DNA of 64,000 nucleotides, from NCBI GenBank assembly GCA_021229015.1, contig CM037783.1:25300052-25364051 (forward strand). Reading direction: 5' to 3'. Of the stretch, positions 11,449 through 23,420 are shown in pieces; within the stretch, counting starts at the first letter, position 1; every line of letters starts with the position of its first letter. Position numbers and translations under genes: made by a program. The DNA is from Solen grandis. Lineage: Eukaryota; Mollusca; Bivalvia; Adapedonta; Solenidae. The notes under the pieces are model-generated. The model saw nothing but the letters and a program-made list of their open reading frames with translations. It was not told the origin of the DNA and searched no databases.

Positions 11449-11940
11449 CGTTGGCACTAGAACCGCAGAATTACGATTTTTGTCCCTCTATATTGTATTA
11501 TGAACATGGTAAGAAACGGAATCTGACATCACTTGATTACGGAGGTCGTAACATTTGTACAAATGAATGCTTTCATTATATTTTATGCACGGTTCGATCA
11601 GTCTGATATTTATTTAACACATGATGTATCGAATCATTGTCAAAAGGCAATCTTTACGAAGTAATAACGCGAAATATCACAATATGTACATATTTTTAAC
11701 CATGTGTTGATTAAATGTCATACTGATCGAACCATGCAAAGAATATGATTGTAGCATACATGTACATTTATGCAAAGTTACGATCTTTGTGATTAAGTAA
11801 TGTCAGATTCCGTTCATCGCTATGTTTCAATATACAGTGAAGGAGAATGAAACCTTTTTTTTTAAAATGGTACATATTATTGATATTTTTCAAAATTCCA
11901 ATATGTGTGTTCCTTCTGCGGTTCTAGCGCCAGTGGATTA
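11449..11940. repeat. Foldback repeat, copy 2, with both inverted ends
   Basis: The left end GGCACTAGAACCGCAGAA and the right end, inverted GGCGCTAGAACCGCAGAA, bound about 490 bp. Inside, ATGCACGGTTCGATCAGTCT pairs with TACTGATCGAACCATGCAAA. It is probably a MITE; no clear target duplication was found. Confidence 0.65.
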
Positions 11941-12039
11941 TAAACGTTTCACGAAGACACGCATTTATATCCAGATTGGTTTGTTATTTCAAATCGAAAT
12001 AAACTTGCCTGAACATGCAGCTGGGTCGTTAGTTGGGTT

Positions 12040-12200
12040 TGAAATCCAACCGACTGTATTTTTGTCATTAAGAGACCATGTCTTTAGATCAGTATAGTGC
12101 TGTCACATTGCGGTATCACGCCGTAGACATGCGGCATGATACCACACCCAATCACACTATCCTGACATCAGGGCAACTTGTCCTTGAATTTCCCCGATTT
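12040..12200 (-). mobile_element. SINE-B copy, headless
   Basis: TTAAGAGACCATGTCTTTAG, GGTATCACGCCGTAGACATG and ACCACACCCAATCACACTAT on + give the reversed body. It lies just outside the foldback repeat ending near 11940. Confidence 0.65.
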
Positions 12201-12297
12201 TAATTCACTGTATTTTCATATAGAATAGAGCGACAATCAGGACGTTCGGTCACTGGGGACGGTATCTTAATATTAGATATTATGTATGAATGAATTG

Positions 12298-12372
12298 AAG
12301 GTGGATCGGTGGTCCTATCTTGGTAACTATGTGCACTGAATCTCTCTTCGGCGTCGCCATATGACTGGAAAA
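12298..12372 (+). mobile_element. SINE-A fragment, strongly diverged
   Basis: GGTGGATCGGTGGTCCTATC and GGCGTCGCCATATGACTGG align with the middle of SINE-A. The head and final domain are absent. Confidence 0.45.
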
Positions 12373-13156
12373 AAAAACATCGTTTATAAACAATTGTTAA
12401 AATTATTTCAAGTTATATATTTTAATTTTCCATTTTGTTGAAATAAAAGATAAATTTTACTCAAGATGTTATTACAGGTATTTTGATGTATAAACCGTTC
12501 ATTTGCTTGCATTCTGATAGACGTAAATCGATGTTTACCACACGGATGGTTAGCTATCGTTATAAATTGAATAATTTCTAGACGTGAAGGATTGAAGTGA
12601 TGGATGGAGACATATATTATAATCGTACCACCATAACTGTGAATATTGATATGTGCAGAATTTGGAAATGATTTGTGTTTTGAAGATAGTATAATTCGAA
12701 AGAAAAAAAGAGAAAAAAATCGAAAAAGGAAAAATCAAAGCAACTTCGAGTTGGAAAACAACAATGGAAATCTATTATCACGAACAAGTTATATATTTTT
12801 GAGTTTAAACTTACTTTGATGCGAATTAAGAGAACCTTTCTGGAAGAACTTTTTCATGTTTGAAATATCTAAATTTATTGGAATTTTTGGATCTAAATGC
12901 AAAATATTTTGTCAGAATCATCTTATGAAGATAAGCAATGTAAATATTTCTGTCTGGCAACCAGCTATTTCCAGGGAATTTCTTTCTTAGCAAAATATAA
13001 TAACTGCTAGTTTTGCACAATGAATATAATCCACTTTAGGTTGTTCCCCTCCGTTATCTCATAGTATAAATATTCATGAGCTTTGCTTGCTCTCTGACAC
13101 GAATCAGGTTGTTACATGTCTCTATTAGAATTTCTCTCTATTTACTTATTTTATTT

Positions 13157-13405
13157 GTCCCGCCAATAGTATTTCACTCGATTGGAGGCTATGTCTACTT
13201 AAGACAGATATAGTGCTGCCACACTGCAGTATCACGCCGTAGACATGTGGCATGATACCACACCTAGTCACATTATCCTGACACCGGGCCAACAAGTTCT
13301 GGTCCTACCCTGACTAACATTTCGACAACTAAACAAGGGAGCTAAACCAGGGTCTTATATTTCGGCCGGGGATCGAACCCATGACTCCCGATTCCGAGAG
13401 AAGCT
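13157..13405 (-). mobile_element. SINE-B near-complete copy
   Basis: Tail (GTCCCGCCAATAGTATTTCA), body (CAGTATCACGCCGTAGACAT) and a B-box region (GGGGATCGAACCCATGACTC) are all present, read on +. A (GTAT)n microsatellite follows at the head side, 13408-13432. Confidence 0.75.
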
Positions 13406-13407
13406 TG

Positions 13408-13432
13408 TATGTATGTATGTATGTATGTATGT
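13408..13432. repeat. (GTAT)n microsatellite
   Basis: Six TATG units at the head side of a SINE-B copy. Confidence 0.9.
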
Positions 13433-14473
13433 GATTTGGTTCCAAATATGGTATTTTTATGTAATCATATAAGATATGAACTCAACTCATGTATCTCACA
13501 TTATTGTTTGAATCTTAACTTGTTAAACACAGTTACAGACAATAAATTCCTAAGAAGGAAATTTTAATTAAAATATAATGTTATTACATGTATATTTCCC
13601 ATGTTCAACATTTAAATAAAAAACAACAACACTGCAATACATTATAAAAATTAGTTACGTCAACATCATTAATAATAATGTTGTTTACCAGACAAACAAT
13701 TATCTCATTCCACGATTTCCCCTATTGAGATATAAATACTCGTACCCTGGTTCAAAGTAACCCATATATGCTAAGCGCCAAACAAGGGTGTGGCCCTATC
13801 GATATTCCCATCAACTTCAATAGCAGAGTGTGAAATGCTTACGAAAGATGTCAGATGTTTGAATTTCTTTTTATTTTTTTTATGTAGAGAATACTATTGC
13901 AATTCGTTTTCCACACAAAGCGTAAAAAATCGTTTCAGTTGTAAAAGTTATAAAATATTTATCATAGGTACTTTACTGCTACGTTTGATTTATTTATCTT
14001 TTCCAAAAACAACCGAATATTTTCCACTTTCAAAACCAGTATGAACTATCCCTGTCGTATTAAACATCAACAGAACCCTAGAATTTAAATTTTGAATGCG
14101 TAAATCAAGATATGTAGATATCGAGTGTTTATTTGTTTCAAGTATATATTTGTAACAAACAAATTGACATATACTGTTATTGATTGGGATACAGCAAGAA
14201 AGAACACCACATAACCTCAAGCTAAAGTCAAGTATTTGGATGAATTTGAATTAATACATTTATTGCCAGCTTCCGATTTAACACTCCGAACGCCCAAGTG
14301 CGTATTACTCTAAGAATGAAGGAAGATATTACTGTATTTGGCAAAATGTTTTAAATGTATATTTAAGGTACACAATGTATTTTTTTTTATATAAAATCGC
14401 ATTGATATAAGTGGTATATTTCTTATAACTGACCATTTTAGCTCATCTAGGAATAGCTAAACTAAGAGTGAAA

Positions 14474-15010
14474 CAAGAGGGCCATGGTGGCCTTATATTG
14501 CTTACCTGAGTATCACTTATTTAAATGTGAATTTCAAAAGTGTTCATTTGATTGTGACTAAGTTTGATCAATGCAGCTTCTAAATTGTAAACACAGTGGA
14601 AATTGGCAAATTTCGATACATATAATTCCAAACCTACTGGTTTGATATCAACTAAACTTTGCTGAGATATAATGGTAATAATCAATATCGCAAATCAGCC
14701 ATAATCAAGCTTGACTGAAAAATTACAGCCATTGATATTGTGTATAAATTTACGATTGTCTCGTTTATGCAGATAAACTAGAGTATTAGCATATTAGAAT
14801 ATGACAATTCTCGATAATCTGAAGATCATGAGTCCTGACCTACTGATTCAGCCATTATCGAACTTGGTAGAAAAATTAAGGCCCAGAAACAATGTGACAA
14901 TCAAGTTTAAAGGCAAATGCTTCAAATGAAGTTGCACAAGAGTAAATAAACTTGTTGTAGGCGGCAGACTAGGGATGGATGTCGGACGGTCAACGATCCT
15001 TATAAGTGTT
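14474..15010 (-). mobile_element. Tandem-core-type element, minus strand
   Basis: The minus-strand 3' end is GGCCA-CCA-TGGCC-CTCTTG (14474-14492), followed on that strand by a T-rich flank. The subterminal GCTTACCTGAGTATCA on + corresponds to the CAGGTGAG motif. At the other end GGATGGATGTCGGACGG recalls the CGTCC start region of its relatives. The inside is AT-rich and diverged; the 5' limit is uncertain. Confidence 0.6.
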
Positions 15011-17457
15011 CCTTGCCCATGTGAAATAAAAGTCGAAAGTCATTTCAAAGTGCACATCGACTGACTTTAGACCAATATAAAATGCTTATTTCTATATACA
15101 CTTTATAGGCATTTCAGCCAATGCCTTGCCAGTAAATTCACAGAGATCCGAATTAATCATGCATTTTAACATCGTCTAGATTTACATCAAATACCATTGC
15201 ATGCTTCTTAATTTTCAAGATTTGCAAAAATCTACTTTTACTTGTCTTGCAGGAGAAGATGATGTATGTAAATGGGGTGGCTGCTCTGGTTCGTAAAAGA
15301 CAGGGGTATTTTGTTAACGCTTAAAATGGATGTTTCCAGCATAATAAAAGTGTAGAAGAAAAATATTATAAACAAAATATTACACATTAAAAGCGTTAAT
15401 GGTTATAATCTAACGTTAACGTAACATTTTCCACTCGTATTCTTTATTTGTTGTCGCAGAATCTCATTGCGTGAATACTCCCGCGGAGAGATACAGTTAA
15501 ATTGGTTGCGTCAATCTGCCGATGTCTGATTTTGATTTCCAGTTATTAAATACTGCGACTTACGCCGACAGTCTAAATATAATAAAATGTGAGCATAAAA
15601 TTGATAAATGGGTCGTTTATTTATTTTTCTGTTAAAGATGTATTCGGCTCAAGTTTAAAATAAATTTTTGATGTGGTAAATCTTCATATTTGGAACGTTT
15701 ATGCTAGAAAACGATATCTGCTAAAATGTACTGGTACAAGCGGCCGGTGACATGAAACAACACTTTGTCACGGGAGTTTACGGAAATGCGTCCGTCATTA
15801 TCAGAAAAGACTCGATGGTAATTTATTATGCACACAGTAAGTTCACGTGGGAAAAGGTCACCGATTCGAAATGACTGAACAACATTCTGAAAGCAACGAA
15901 AATAAAATCTATGTAAGGGAGAAAGGCCAAAACCTAGAAACGATTAACTGAGGCCAATTTGGTCGAGATTTGATTTTTCAATGAAATATTAGGAAGTGTG
16001 TGGCACTTCTCACACTTAAAACATATTCCCTTTTTTATAATATTTTTATATCACAAAATTGAAAGGGATTGGACAGGAATTGAAAGCTTTAATTATCTAC
16101 TTTGTTAAAGTAATAGATCATACTCAGACATACGAGAAACCGGCAAGTCTGCAGGATTGTCTTATGAAACAAGCTGTAATAATTTACAGTCTTCAACGCT
16201 GCCATAAGGCGTAGGTGTATACTTCTTTTGCAAATATATCTGGAATCATCCTTTCAATTATTACATGTGTAATTATCAAGGGTGATGGGATCATACAGCA
16301 TATATTTTGATTAAGAAACGTCTGGCTTTTATTAAATGCCGTCGGGAAATTATTTATGCAATGAATAATGGAATGTTATTATCAAAAAGGTATTGAGTCC
16401 TAATAAAATACGATTATGAAGCATATGATGAGATGTGTGCAGAAAAAAAAACTACATATCCTTTTGATAAATGGACCGTTTACTTGTCTTTCCATTAAAC
16501 ACGAAACAATCTATTAATCATCCTCATTGATGCTAGGTGATTCAAAGTGATTATGTTTCATGATAAATTCTTTGAACATGGCTCCGGTATAGCAGCTCAT
16601 GAGGGGTCTATTTCTATATCAAATTGCATAGCAAATACGTGTGTTGAATAAGGATAGTGTATTGCGTCAACAAAAAGCAATTACGTACCGATAACAACAT
16701 TTATTTGTGTTTAAATTGATGTTATAAAACTACTTGATGAAAATTAGTGGTCTGAAAATTTATTCGGATAACAGAAAAGACAAACTGTAATCTTTTTCTG
16801 AAAATCAATATACATGTATACTGAAGGGAAAAAGAAGTGCAAAATGAATAATAAATGCCTGTTCTATTCTGTTCGGATAAACCTTCGTATCGGATTGTAT
16901 TGGGCGGCATTTTAATTAATTCGATAAGAGCATTAAGGGACACACGTGGTGTTTTAAAAAGAATGATTCCTGTAAATGATATGGGTATAGTTGTATGTGT
17001 TCATGGCCATCATCAAATAATGTTGTTGTGCCCCTACACAGAACTTTTAAAAAGGGGTAGGCAGGAAGGGAAGTTTTGCTATTTATTTTTAACTCTAACA
17101 ATGGTAAGGCTGATTGACCTTCAAGACGAAGAGGTGAACATATTACTTAAGGAATGAGCGAAATTGATGGAGAAAGCGAAATCAGCGAACTGAGTAAAAA
17201 CATCCATTTGGGGCTAAGACAAATTGGGTGGGTACCGATTCTTTTGAGTCGATCTTAGGGCATGATGGTGTTTTCTCACGGAAAGTTAAGTGTAACGTAT
17301 TTCGGATACTCGCAACATTCGGATATAAACTGTCACAATGCAACTACACATGAAGGGCTGTTTCGCTAGTAAATGACATCTACTTCAAACTCTTCATTAG
17401 ATCATATTGTTAAAACAGTTCGTCATGCGGACGACAGAAATAAATCGCAAATAGATC

Positions 17458-17940
17458 ATTGTAACGCCGTTATACGTCGCAACGCCGTTAAACGTCGCAA
17501 TTGCCGCTAAACGTCGCAGCACTAACGCTAAACGTCGCAACCACCGCTAAACATCGCAACTGCCCTGCCGCCAAACGTCGCAACGTTAACGCTAAACGTC
17601 GCACTTAGTAGGGAGGTTCAGTATCGAACCTAAACATCACACATAAGTTCAGAGTAACTACTCATGGTTCTATAGCAACCACCAACATGTCCCTAGCAAC
17701 CATCATTAAGTCCTTAGCAATCAATCTCGTGCCCTTAGCAACTGCATAAAAGTCCGAAGCAACCACTCCTGTGTCCATAGCAACCACTATCGGGCCCTAA
17801 ACATCATCTTTAAGTTAATAGCAACCACTCTTGGAGCTTACGCAGCCTACTCATGGTCCCTTACAACCAGTATCTTGCCCTTACCAACCGCCTAAGTGTC
17901 CATGGCCACCATTCACACGAATCCCTTGCAACATACTAAC
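17458..17940. repeat. Left long inverted repeat: AACGTCGCA minisatellite plus 21-bp minisatellite
   Basis: Starts ATTGTAACGCCGTTATACGT. The first 150 bp repeat (C)GCTAAACGTCGCAAC-like units every 15-20 bp. After GGGAGGTTCAGTATCGAACC comes a second array of about 13 units of 21 bp, each TAGCAACCA-like (17666-17940). The part to about 17797 reappears inverted, nearly identical, at 21060-21451. Confidence 0.85.
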
Positions 17941-18147
17941 GCACTGAGTATAGGATATAGTCTAGATACCCAGGGTATTATCTAGGATTTTTCCCTTGGG
18001 GTGGGGGTATCCAAGATCAGCTCGAAATTCCAATACTGGGGGTCCAATTCTTTAGTGCGGAGGGGGGTGATCGAAATAAAAATAATTCTCTATGAAAATT
18101 CTAGGTGTGGGGTCCGGACCCTCCTGAATCCTCCTCTTAGAGACAGG

Positions 18148-18246
18148 AGGCATCCGGGTAGAACCATCGACCTACCGCAAGCCAGCTGGAAGGCTTCCTC
18201 ACTTGAAAAACGGACTTACCGGGTTTCGATCCCACAGCGGTGAAGG
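18148..18246 (-). mobile_element. SINE-A partial copy
   Basis: Minus-strand SINE-A piece from the tRNA-like B box region (GTTTCGATCCCACAGCGG as read on +) through the body. The 3' conserved domain is missing. It lies within the interval bounded by the long inverted repeats. Confidence 0.65.
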
Positions 18247-18286
18247 TCTACGTATATGTTATTATAATTTATTATAATATATATAT

Positions 18287-18397
18287 GGGGCCTCCGTGGC
18301 CGAGAGGGTGAAGTCGCTAAATTACAATAAATATATATATATATATATATATATTAGACCTCACCGCTGTGGGATCGAATCCCGGTATGGTCGTTGG
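18287..18397 (+). mobile_element. SINE-A head split by a TA microsatellite
   Basis: The tRNA-like head GGGGCCTCCGTGGCCGAGAG is followed by a (TA)n run (about 18332-18355) and then by the B-box half GGGATCGAATCCCGGTATGG. The body is missing. The TA run replaces or expands the segment between A and B boxes. Confidence 0.65.
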
Positions 18398-18596
18398 TTT
18401 TTTATAAAGATCTTTATATATTGAAAAAAGAAGTAATTCAAGAAGGTCAATGACCCGCTTGAGGTACATTTTTTGCAAGATACAATCAGAAGTTAATTGT
18501 AAACAAAAAACATTCAAACTAGGAATTAAATATCTAATAACATCATTTAATTTTTATGGTGTTTATGTTTATATATCGATTTAATTTAATTCCAAG

Positions 18597-18827
18597 GGGG
18601 CCTCCGTGGTCGAGAGGGTAAAATCTTTGACTTTCACACTCACTCAGTCCCTCACCTCTTTCAGTTCGATGCCCGGCAGGGTCAGGGTTTTTCATGTGGG
18701 GAAGCTTTCCAGCTGGCTTCGGGAAGGTCGGTAGTTTACCCGGGTGCCTCTGTGCATACAGGGTTTCCTCCGTAATAAGTTGGACGTATATGATTGAAAT
18801 ACTGTCGCAGCGATGCAAAAATCTAAA

Positions 18828-18858
<31 letters not shown>

Positions 18859-18864
18859 CACACA
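18597..18864 (+). mobile_element. SINE-A near-complete copy ending in (CA)n
   Basis: Head GGGGGCCTCCGTGGTCGAGA, B-box-like GTTCGATGCCC, body AGCTTTCCAGCTGGCTTCGG and 3' domain GATTGAAATACTGTCGCAGC, ending in a (CA)n microsatellite at about 18829-18863. The flanks have diverged, so no duplication is clear. Confidence 0.75.
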
Positions 18865-19085
18865 AATGCACTTAATTAACCCAACTTAAAATGACACAAC
18901 ATCCCGGTATGGTGCGAATAACCCCGCGTCTGTATCGGTGACACTTATAATTGGCGTGTGTCAACCGAGTCTATCGAAGGTTTTCATTGGTTGTTGTTAT
19001 CACATGGCATGCTTCCATTTCAATCTCCGTTTATTTCTAAGTAAGTCATCGAACCCTACACACCCAAGCTTTGAGTTCCATTTTG

Positions 19086-19222
19086 CCACACCGGCTGACT
19101 TGCGGAAGGTCGGTTGCATACCCGGATGTCTCTGCGCATTCGGGGTCTTACTCAACCTGTAGTAAGCTGGACGTCGCTATATGAATGAAATACTGTCGCA
19201 GCGACGGTAAATCCAAACACAC
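19086..19222 (+). mobile_element. SINE-A 3' half ending in (CA)n
   Basis: Body and 3' domain only (CGGCTGACTTGCGGAAGGTC, ATGAATGAAATACTGTCGCA), ending in a short (AC)n run. A second fragment of the 3' domain (GAAGTACTGTTGCAGCGACG) follows at once at 19239-19258. Confidence 0.7.
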
Positions 19223-19403
19223 ACACACACTCAATAATGAAGTACTGTTGCAGCGACGATGAATTCTAACAGCCATATCCATAACGAGTGGATGTGCAAG
19301 TATATCGAATTTTTTTATGCAATTTCGATCTCATCGATATGACAAAATTTTGAACGGCATTTTATAGAGTACCCTTATTGACACTTGGCTTTAACAATCT
19401 ACT

Positions 19404-19510
19404 TGAGATATAATATATAGTGCATTTAAACATGTAGTACCACGCCATAGAGATGTGACGGAGTACCTTTTAAAGTCACATTATCCTTACAACAGGCAAC
19501 CAGCCCCGCA
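19404..19510 (-). mobile_element. SINE-B fragment, diverged
   Basis: TAGTACCACGCCATAGAGAT and AAAGTCACATTATCCTTACA match the reversed body. It lies inside the long-inverted-repeat interval. Confidence 0.5.
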
Positions 19511-19597
19511 ACTCCCCTTACATACCGATCACCAAGCAAAAGCAACTGACCCAAACCACGTTGTTCTGTTATATTTTTTTCAAAACCGAGTTTATGT

Positions 19598-19745
19598 AAC
19601 AGATGGTGAAAAAATCATGGCTCGACCGGGACTCGAACCCAAGGTCTCAGGAATAGCGTTCCTGCACTAAATCAACTGGGCTATCGGGCCATATGTAGAT
19701 ATGCATATAGATGATTCACCATGACCTGCAAGTACAGACCGTGAC
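19598..19745 (-). repeat. tRNA-like repeat unit 1 (SINE head or tRNA pseudogene)
   Basis: The minus strand begins GGCCCGATAGCCCAGTTGAT and has GGGTTCGAGTCCCGGTCGAG, giving a plausible acceptor stem, T arm and a CAGGA/TCCTG anticodon stem. Position 33 of the loop is C rather than T, so it is not a sound tRNA gene. The flanks (AGATATGCATATAGATGATT, CAGACCGTGACATA) are duplicated with it at 19888. Confidence 0.6.
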
Positions 19746-19887
19746 ATACTTCCCCTTCCCCTCCAGGACGAAATTCGTCCTCGAATTTCCAACTTGGAAA
19801 TATGGAGAGTAAATGAAGTATTAAATAGTTAATGGTAGAGCTGTTAAGCATCGTACCAGCCACGGTCCCACGTTGGGCGCCAAATGT

Positions 19888-20038
19888 AACAAGTAGTGAA
19901 AAAATCATGGCTCGACCGGGACTCGAACCCAGGGTCTCAGGAATACTGTTCCTGCACTCTACCGACTGGGCTATCGGGCCACAGGTCGATATGCACATTG
20001 ATTATTCACCATGATCTGTAAGTTCAGACCGTGACATA
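19888..20038 (-). repeat. tRNA-like repeat unit 2
   Basis: Direct copy of 19598-19745, 290 bp further on. The tRNA-like part is slightly closer to a cloverleaf (GCCCAGTCGGTAGAGTGC D arm) but has the same C at loop position 33. The GTAACA start and CAGACCGTGACATA end are shared, so the repeat unit is larger than a tRNA. Confidence 0.6.
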
Positions 20039-21059
20039 TAAACATTTAAAAACAATAGCATCGAAGGTAATAACGACAAATAAGGTGATTCTTAATTATG
20101 TCGAAAACCGAAACAAACAATGAGAGAAAAAAAAAATAATTCCATAAGTAAACAATGTTAATTCCAGTGGATTTTTGAAAACAATTATATGTATAGTATT
20201 TTCTTTATATTTATTCTTCATAAAGGATTGTAAGTTAACATAGAAAATATTCATATAAAATACTTAGATAAAGTAAACAAAATTATGTACATCTAACAAA
20301 TTATTTGTTACTAAAGTTGATTTTTCTAAAGGAACAATTTTATCTGACATCATTGACAATATATATATACATTTATGTTTATATATAATATTATTTAACA
20401 AGATAACATGTTTGCATATTAAACCAAAAAAAAAAACGTAATTTAATATAAAAATGACCCTAGGACGTGTATTATTCAAATACACAGGAAATAAAGCCCG
20501 AAATACTCCCTGATCCGACCAAGCATTCTCCCGGTTTGGTTTGTTTGGATAACCTATAATTCTTGAATTACGCCACTGTTTTCTATCAAAAGTACATGAA
20601 TAAACATGTATAGACTTGGTCTGTTTTGGTATATGAATTGAATAAAAACATGCACACGAACACTATATTAAATAATTATAGCATTTTATCTTTGTCTACT
20701 AAACATGCATATTTAAAATAACTCATTTCTTATTTTTTGTACCTGACATTTAAATTTCATAAATAAATATATATATGAGTATTTCGTGTCAAATTGTTGT
20801 TTTTTATAGTTGATATTGTACTATTCAAATGACTAAAGGGATTTTGATGGAATATTTAGGCAACTTATTCGATCATACACATATACATAACTATTTTACC
20901 ATTTCTTATATCTTTTCAAAAAAAATATATCCTATTCACAGTCATTGTGCTCTAAGCAATCAATCTCGTGCTTTACAATGTAAAACAAGGTTTTCTTTTG
21001 AAAAAATATTGTTTTTTTCCTTCTACAATCTTTTTTGTTGAAGAAGCTGTTTCGGCCAA

Positions 21060-21451
21060 TTTCGTGATAGTTGTTGCTATGGACCCAGGAGTGGTTGCTA
21101 TGGACTTTTATGCAGTTGCTAAGGGCACGAGATTGATTGCTAAGGACTTAATGATGGTTGCTAGGGATATGTGGGTGGTTGCTATAGAACCATGAGTAGT
21201 TACTCTGAACTTATGTGTGATGTTTAGGTTCGATACTGAACCTCCCTACTAAGTGCGACGTTTAGCGTTAAAGTTGTGCGACGTTTAGGGGCAGTCGATT
21301 TTTTTGCGACGTTTAGCGTTAACGTTGCGACGTTTGGCGGCAGGGCAGTTGCGACGTTTAGCGGTGGTTGCGACGTTTAGCGTTAGTGCTGCGACGTTTA
21401 GCGGCAATTGCGACGTTTAACGGCGTTGCGACGTTTAACGGCGTTACAATC
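21060..21451. repeat. Right long inverted repeat, complement of 17458-17797
   Basis: Reads, inverted, the same two minisatellites. There are seven 21-bp units (GTTGCTATGGACCCAGGAGT and so on), then GTTCGATACTGAACCTCCC, then GCGACGTTTAGCG units ending AACGGCGTTACAAT. It contains about 50 extra bases of GCGACGTTTAG units relative to the left arm. The open frame through the 21-bp units (7 residues per unit) is a consequence of the period. Confidence 0.85.
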
Positions 21452-21490
21452 ATTATCGTCTAGTTCATCTAGTTGTCACTGTTACCATAG

Positions 21491-21735
21491 AGTGACCGGA
21501 TAGCGTAGTGACTTTTCACTTTTTTAAACCGGGTTCGATTCCACATTTTGTATGTTGTATGTAAAAGGCTATCTATTTGGTGACCCGTTCGGACCTCGTG
21601 TTTTTTTCTCCTCCAGGTACTCTGGTTTCCTCCTTCACCGAGGACCAGCGAACGCCAACACCAGCTATCATGTGCGATGTCACTTTCTGTTGAAACCTTG
21701 TAAAATAAATAAAGGTTTGAAATTTTGTTACCATA
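21491..21735 (+). mobile_element. SINE-D (tRNA-like) copy
   Basis: The head GAGTGACCGGATAGCGTAGT has an A-box-like stretch and GGGTTCGATTCC is a B box. The body CTCCAGGTACTCTGGTTTCC leads to an A-rich AAATAAATAAAGG end. It follows the right arm of the long inverted repeat. Confidence 0.55.
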
Positions 21736-21739
21736 TAAA

Positions 21740-22144
21740 AAAACTCAATGGTTCGTCAATGAATTCAGTAATCTCTTCATTTTTTCACTGTTTTAGTCAA
21801 GCGACCTTTACTATCATTTACAGGAAAAATGATGAAAAAAACACAAAAAAAAACAACAACAAACAACAACAAAAAAAAAACAACAACAACAGATTTTCTG
21901 TAAAGAAAATTATTGATAATGAGGCTTCCATTCCCTAAATGAATAAATATATAAATAAATAAACAAATACATATAAGTACCTGATGATATTGAAAGCATT
22001 TAATCAGGAAATTGAATTTTAATTAACAATCCATTAAATTGTATGTCTTCTATTTGTAGAATTTTGATTTCTTATGTCGGTTTAGGGAGAGATGTATATT
22101 TCGATCGATATACGAATGTGGCATAAAAACAAGTACGTGGACCA

Positions 22145-22176
<32 letters not shown>

Positions 22177-23420
22177 GGTTAGCACATTTCTTAACATACT
22201 TAATAATCAGAAAATTCTATTGAATAAACAACAAAAACAAGAACAAAACAAACAAACAAATAAACTGTAGTAAACGCCATTAATTCTGGCAACTGAACTA
22301 AATGTTATATAGATTTTCTACCCATGCATTTATTTTTTCTCTCAGTATATTTTCACAGACATTTGGTTTAATCATTGCCAGGATTCTTATCTGTCATTTT
22401 GCTATGTAACATTCTGGTTCATTCATTTATAAGCACCATCTGTAAGACATCTAATACAGTTAAGTGCATATTTGTACATTTTAGGAACAGCTATATCTAT
22501 TTCGACTCATAGTATGGCATTATTTTCTAGCTTTGACAGACACATAGTTCCAGCAACCAGACATACGACTTTAACGATCAGATATAACTCTTGAAACAAA
22601 CATTCGTGTCAGACTTTGTCAGATGAATAGACGTTTGTGTCTATATATAAGACCACACAAGCATCATAAGAACTATTTATAAAATCATTGAGAAAATTAG
22701 CCAGTCGTCATAAAAGAAAAGCAGAAAATCCTCTGTCGGGAACGATCTGTAACATACCAACAATGTGTTCTAGAATGGTCCACCAGACACTCATTGTAAC
22801 CAATATTAGCCTAGTTTAGATGCTGAACCCGTTTGATATGATCATTAAGATGAATCATATTCACGAATAATGCGTTTTCCTTTTTTTATTCTTTCTTTTT
22901 TTCCAGAGAAAAAATGTACAAAAATGGCCTAGTTTCATATACCGATACGTAAATGACTTCTTGTTATCCGCCTCATGTAATCAAATATGAATATTTCCTA
23001 CTTTTCTTTCGATAATATAATGCATAGTGCTGGTGTTTGTTAGAGAGTACCATTGGCCCAGCACCACTGACTTAAACTCCCTATATTTATTGCCCTTTAA
23101 CTTCTGGCTAGAAACCTACCATTGGAGCACAGGGGCCATTTGATTCATAGCTTGGTGTCTGTTCATGGGCAAAAGGGCAAAGATATGATAATTTTTTCTT
23201 GGTATCGAAACTGTGAAGTTATCATACAATATATGCAGGTCAAATTGTATTGTTGTATTATTTGTGAAAACCATATTGGTATGCTTCTGGTCTGAATGTA
23301 TTAGTAATAAGTTCCAGTGGTTCCCTTTCAGGCGATAAAGAGAGTGTTTTTGTTAGGTTAAAACATCATCAGAGAGATAGTTAAGAAATAGAAATACAAT
23401 ATTACACGAGAAGAAAATAT
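21740..23420. other. Non-coding stretch
   Basis: An A/AAC-rich tract (21830-21890) and a poly-T run only. Confidence 0.6.
22149..22176. repeat. Poly-T run, about 28 T
   Basis: Unbroken T tract. It could be the A tail of a minus-strand retroposon, but no body was recognised next to it. Confidence 0.9.

Larger units (their letters stand above)
12373..17457. other. Non-coding AT-rich stretch
   Basis: Outside the SINE-B at 13157 and the minus-strand element at 14474, no gene or repeat was identified. Open frames up to 100 codons (16855-17157) have no recognisable motif. Confidence 0.5.

Noticed and set aside
13790..14220. Short frames with hydrophobic stretches as membrane proteins
   Set aside because: AT-rich sequence gives F/I/L/K-rich frames by chance; nothing supports expression.
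15250..15300. Small exon after TCTTGCAG
   Set aside because: Splice-like signal only; the translation is short and unrecognised.
19615..19690. Functional tRNA gene (Ser-GCT-like anticodon)
   Set aside because: Loop position 33 is C, there is no long variable arm as serine tRNAs need, and the same unit with flanks is duplicated nearby.
20968..21195. Protein with seven-residue VAMD-type repeats
   Set aside because: The repeats come from the 21-bp minisatellite in the inverted repeat; no start context and no flanking coding sequence.
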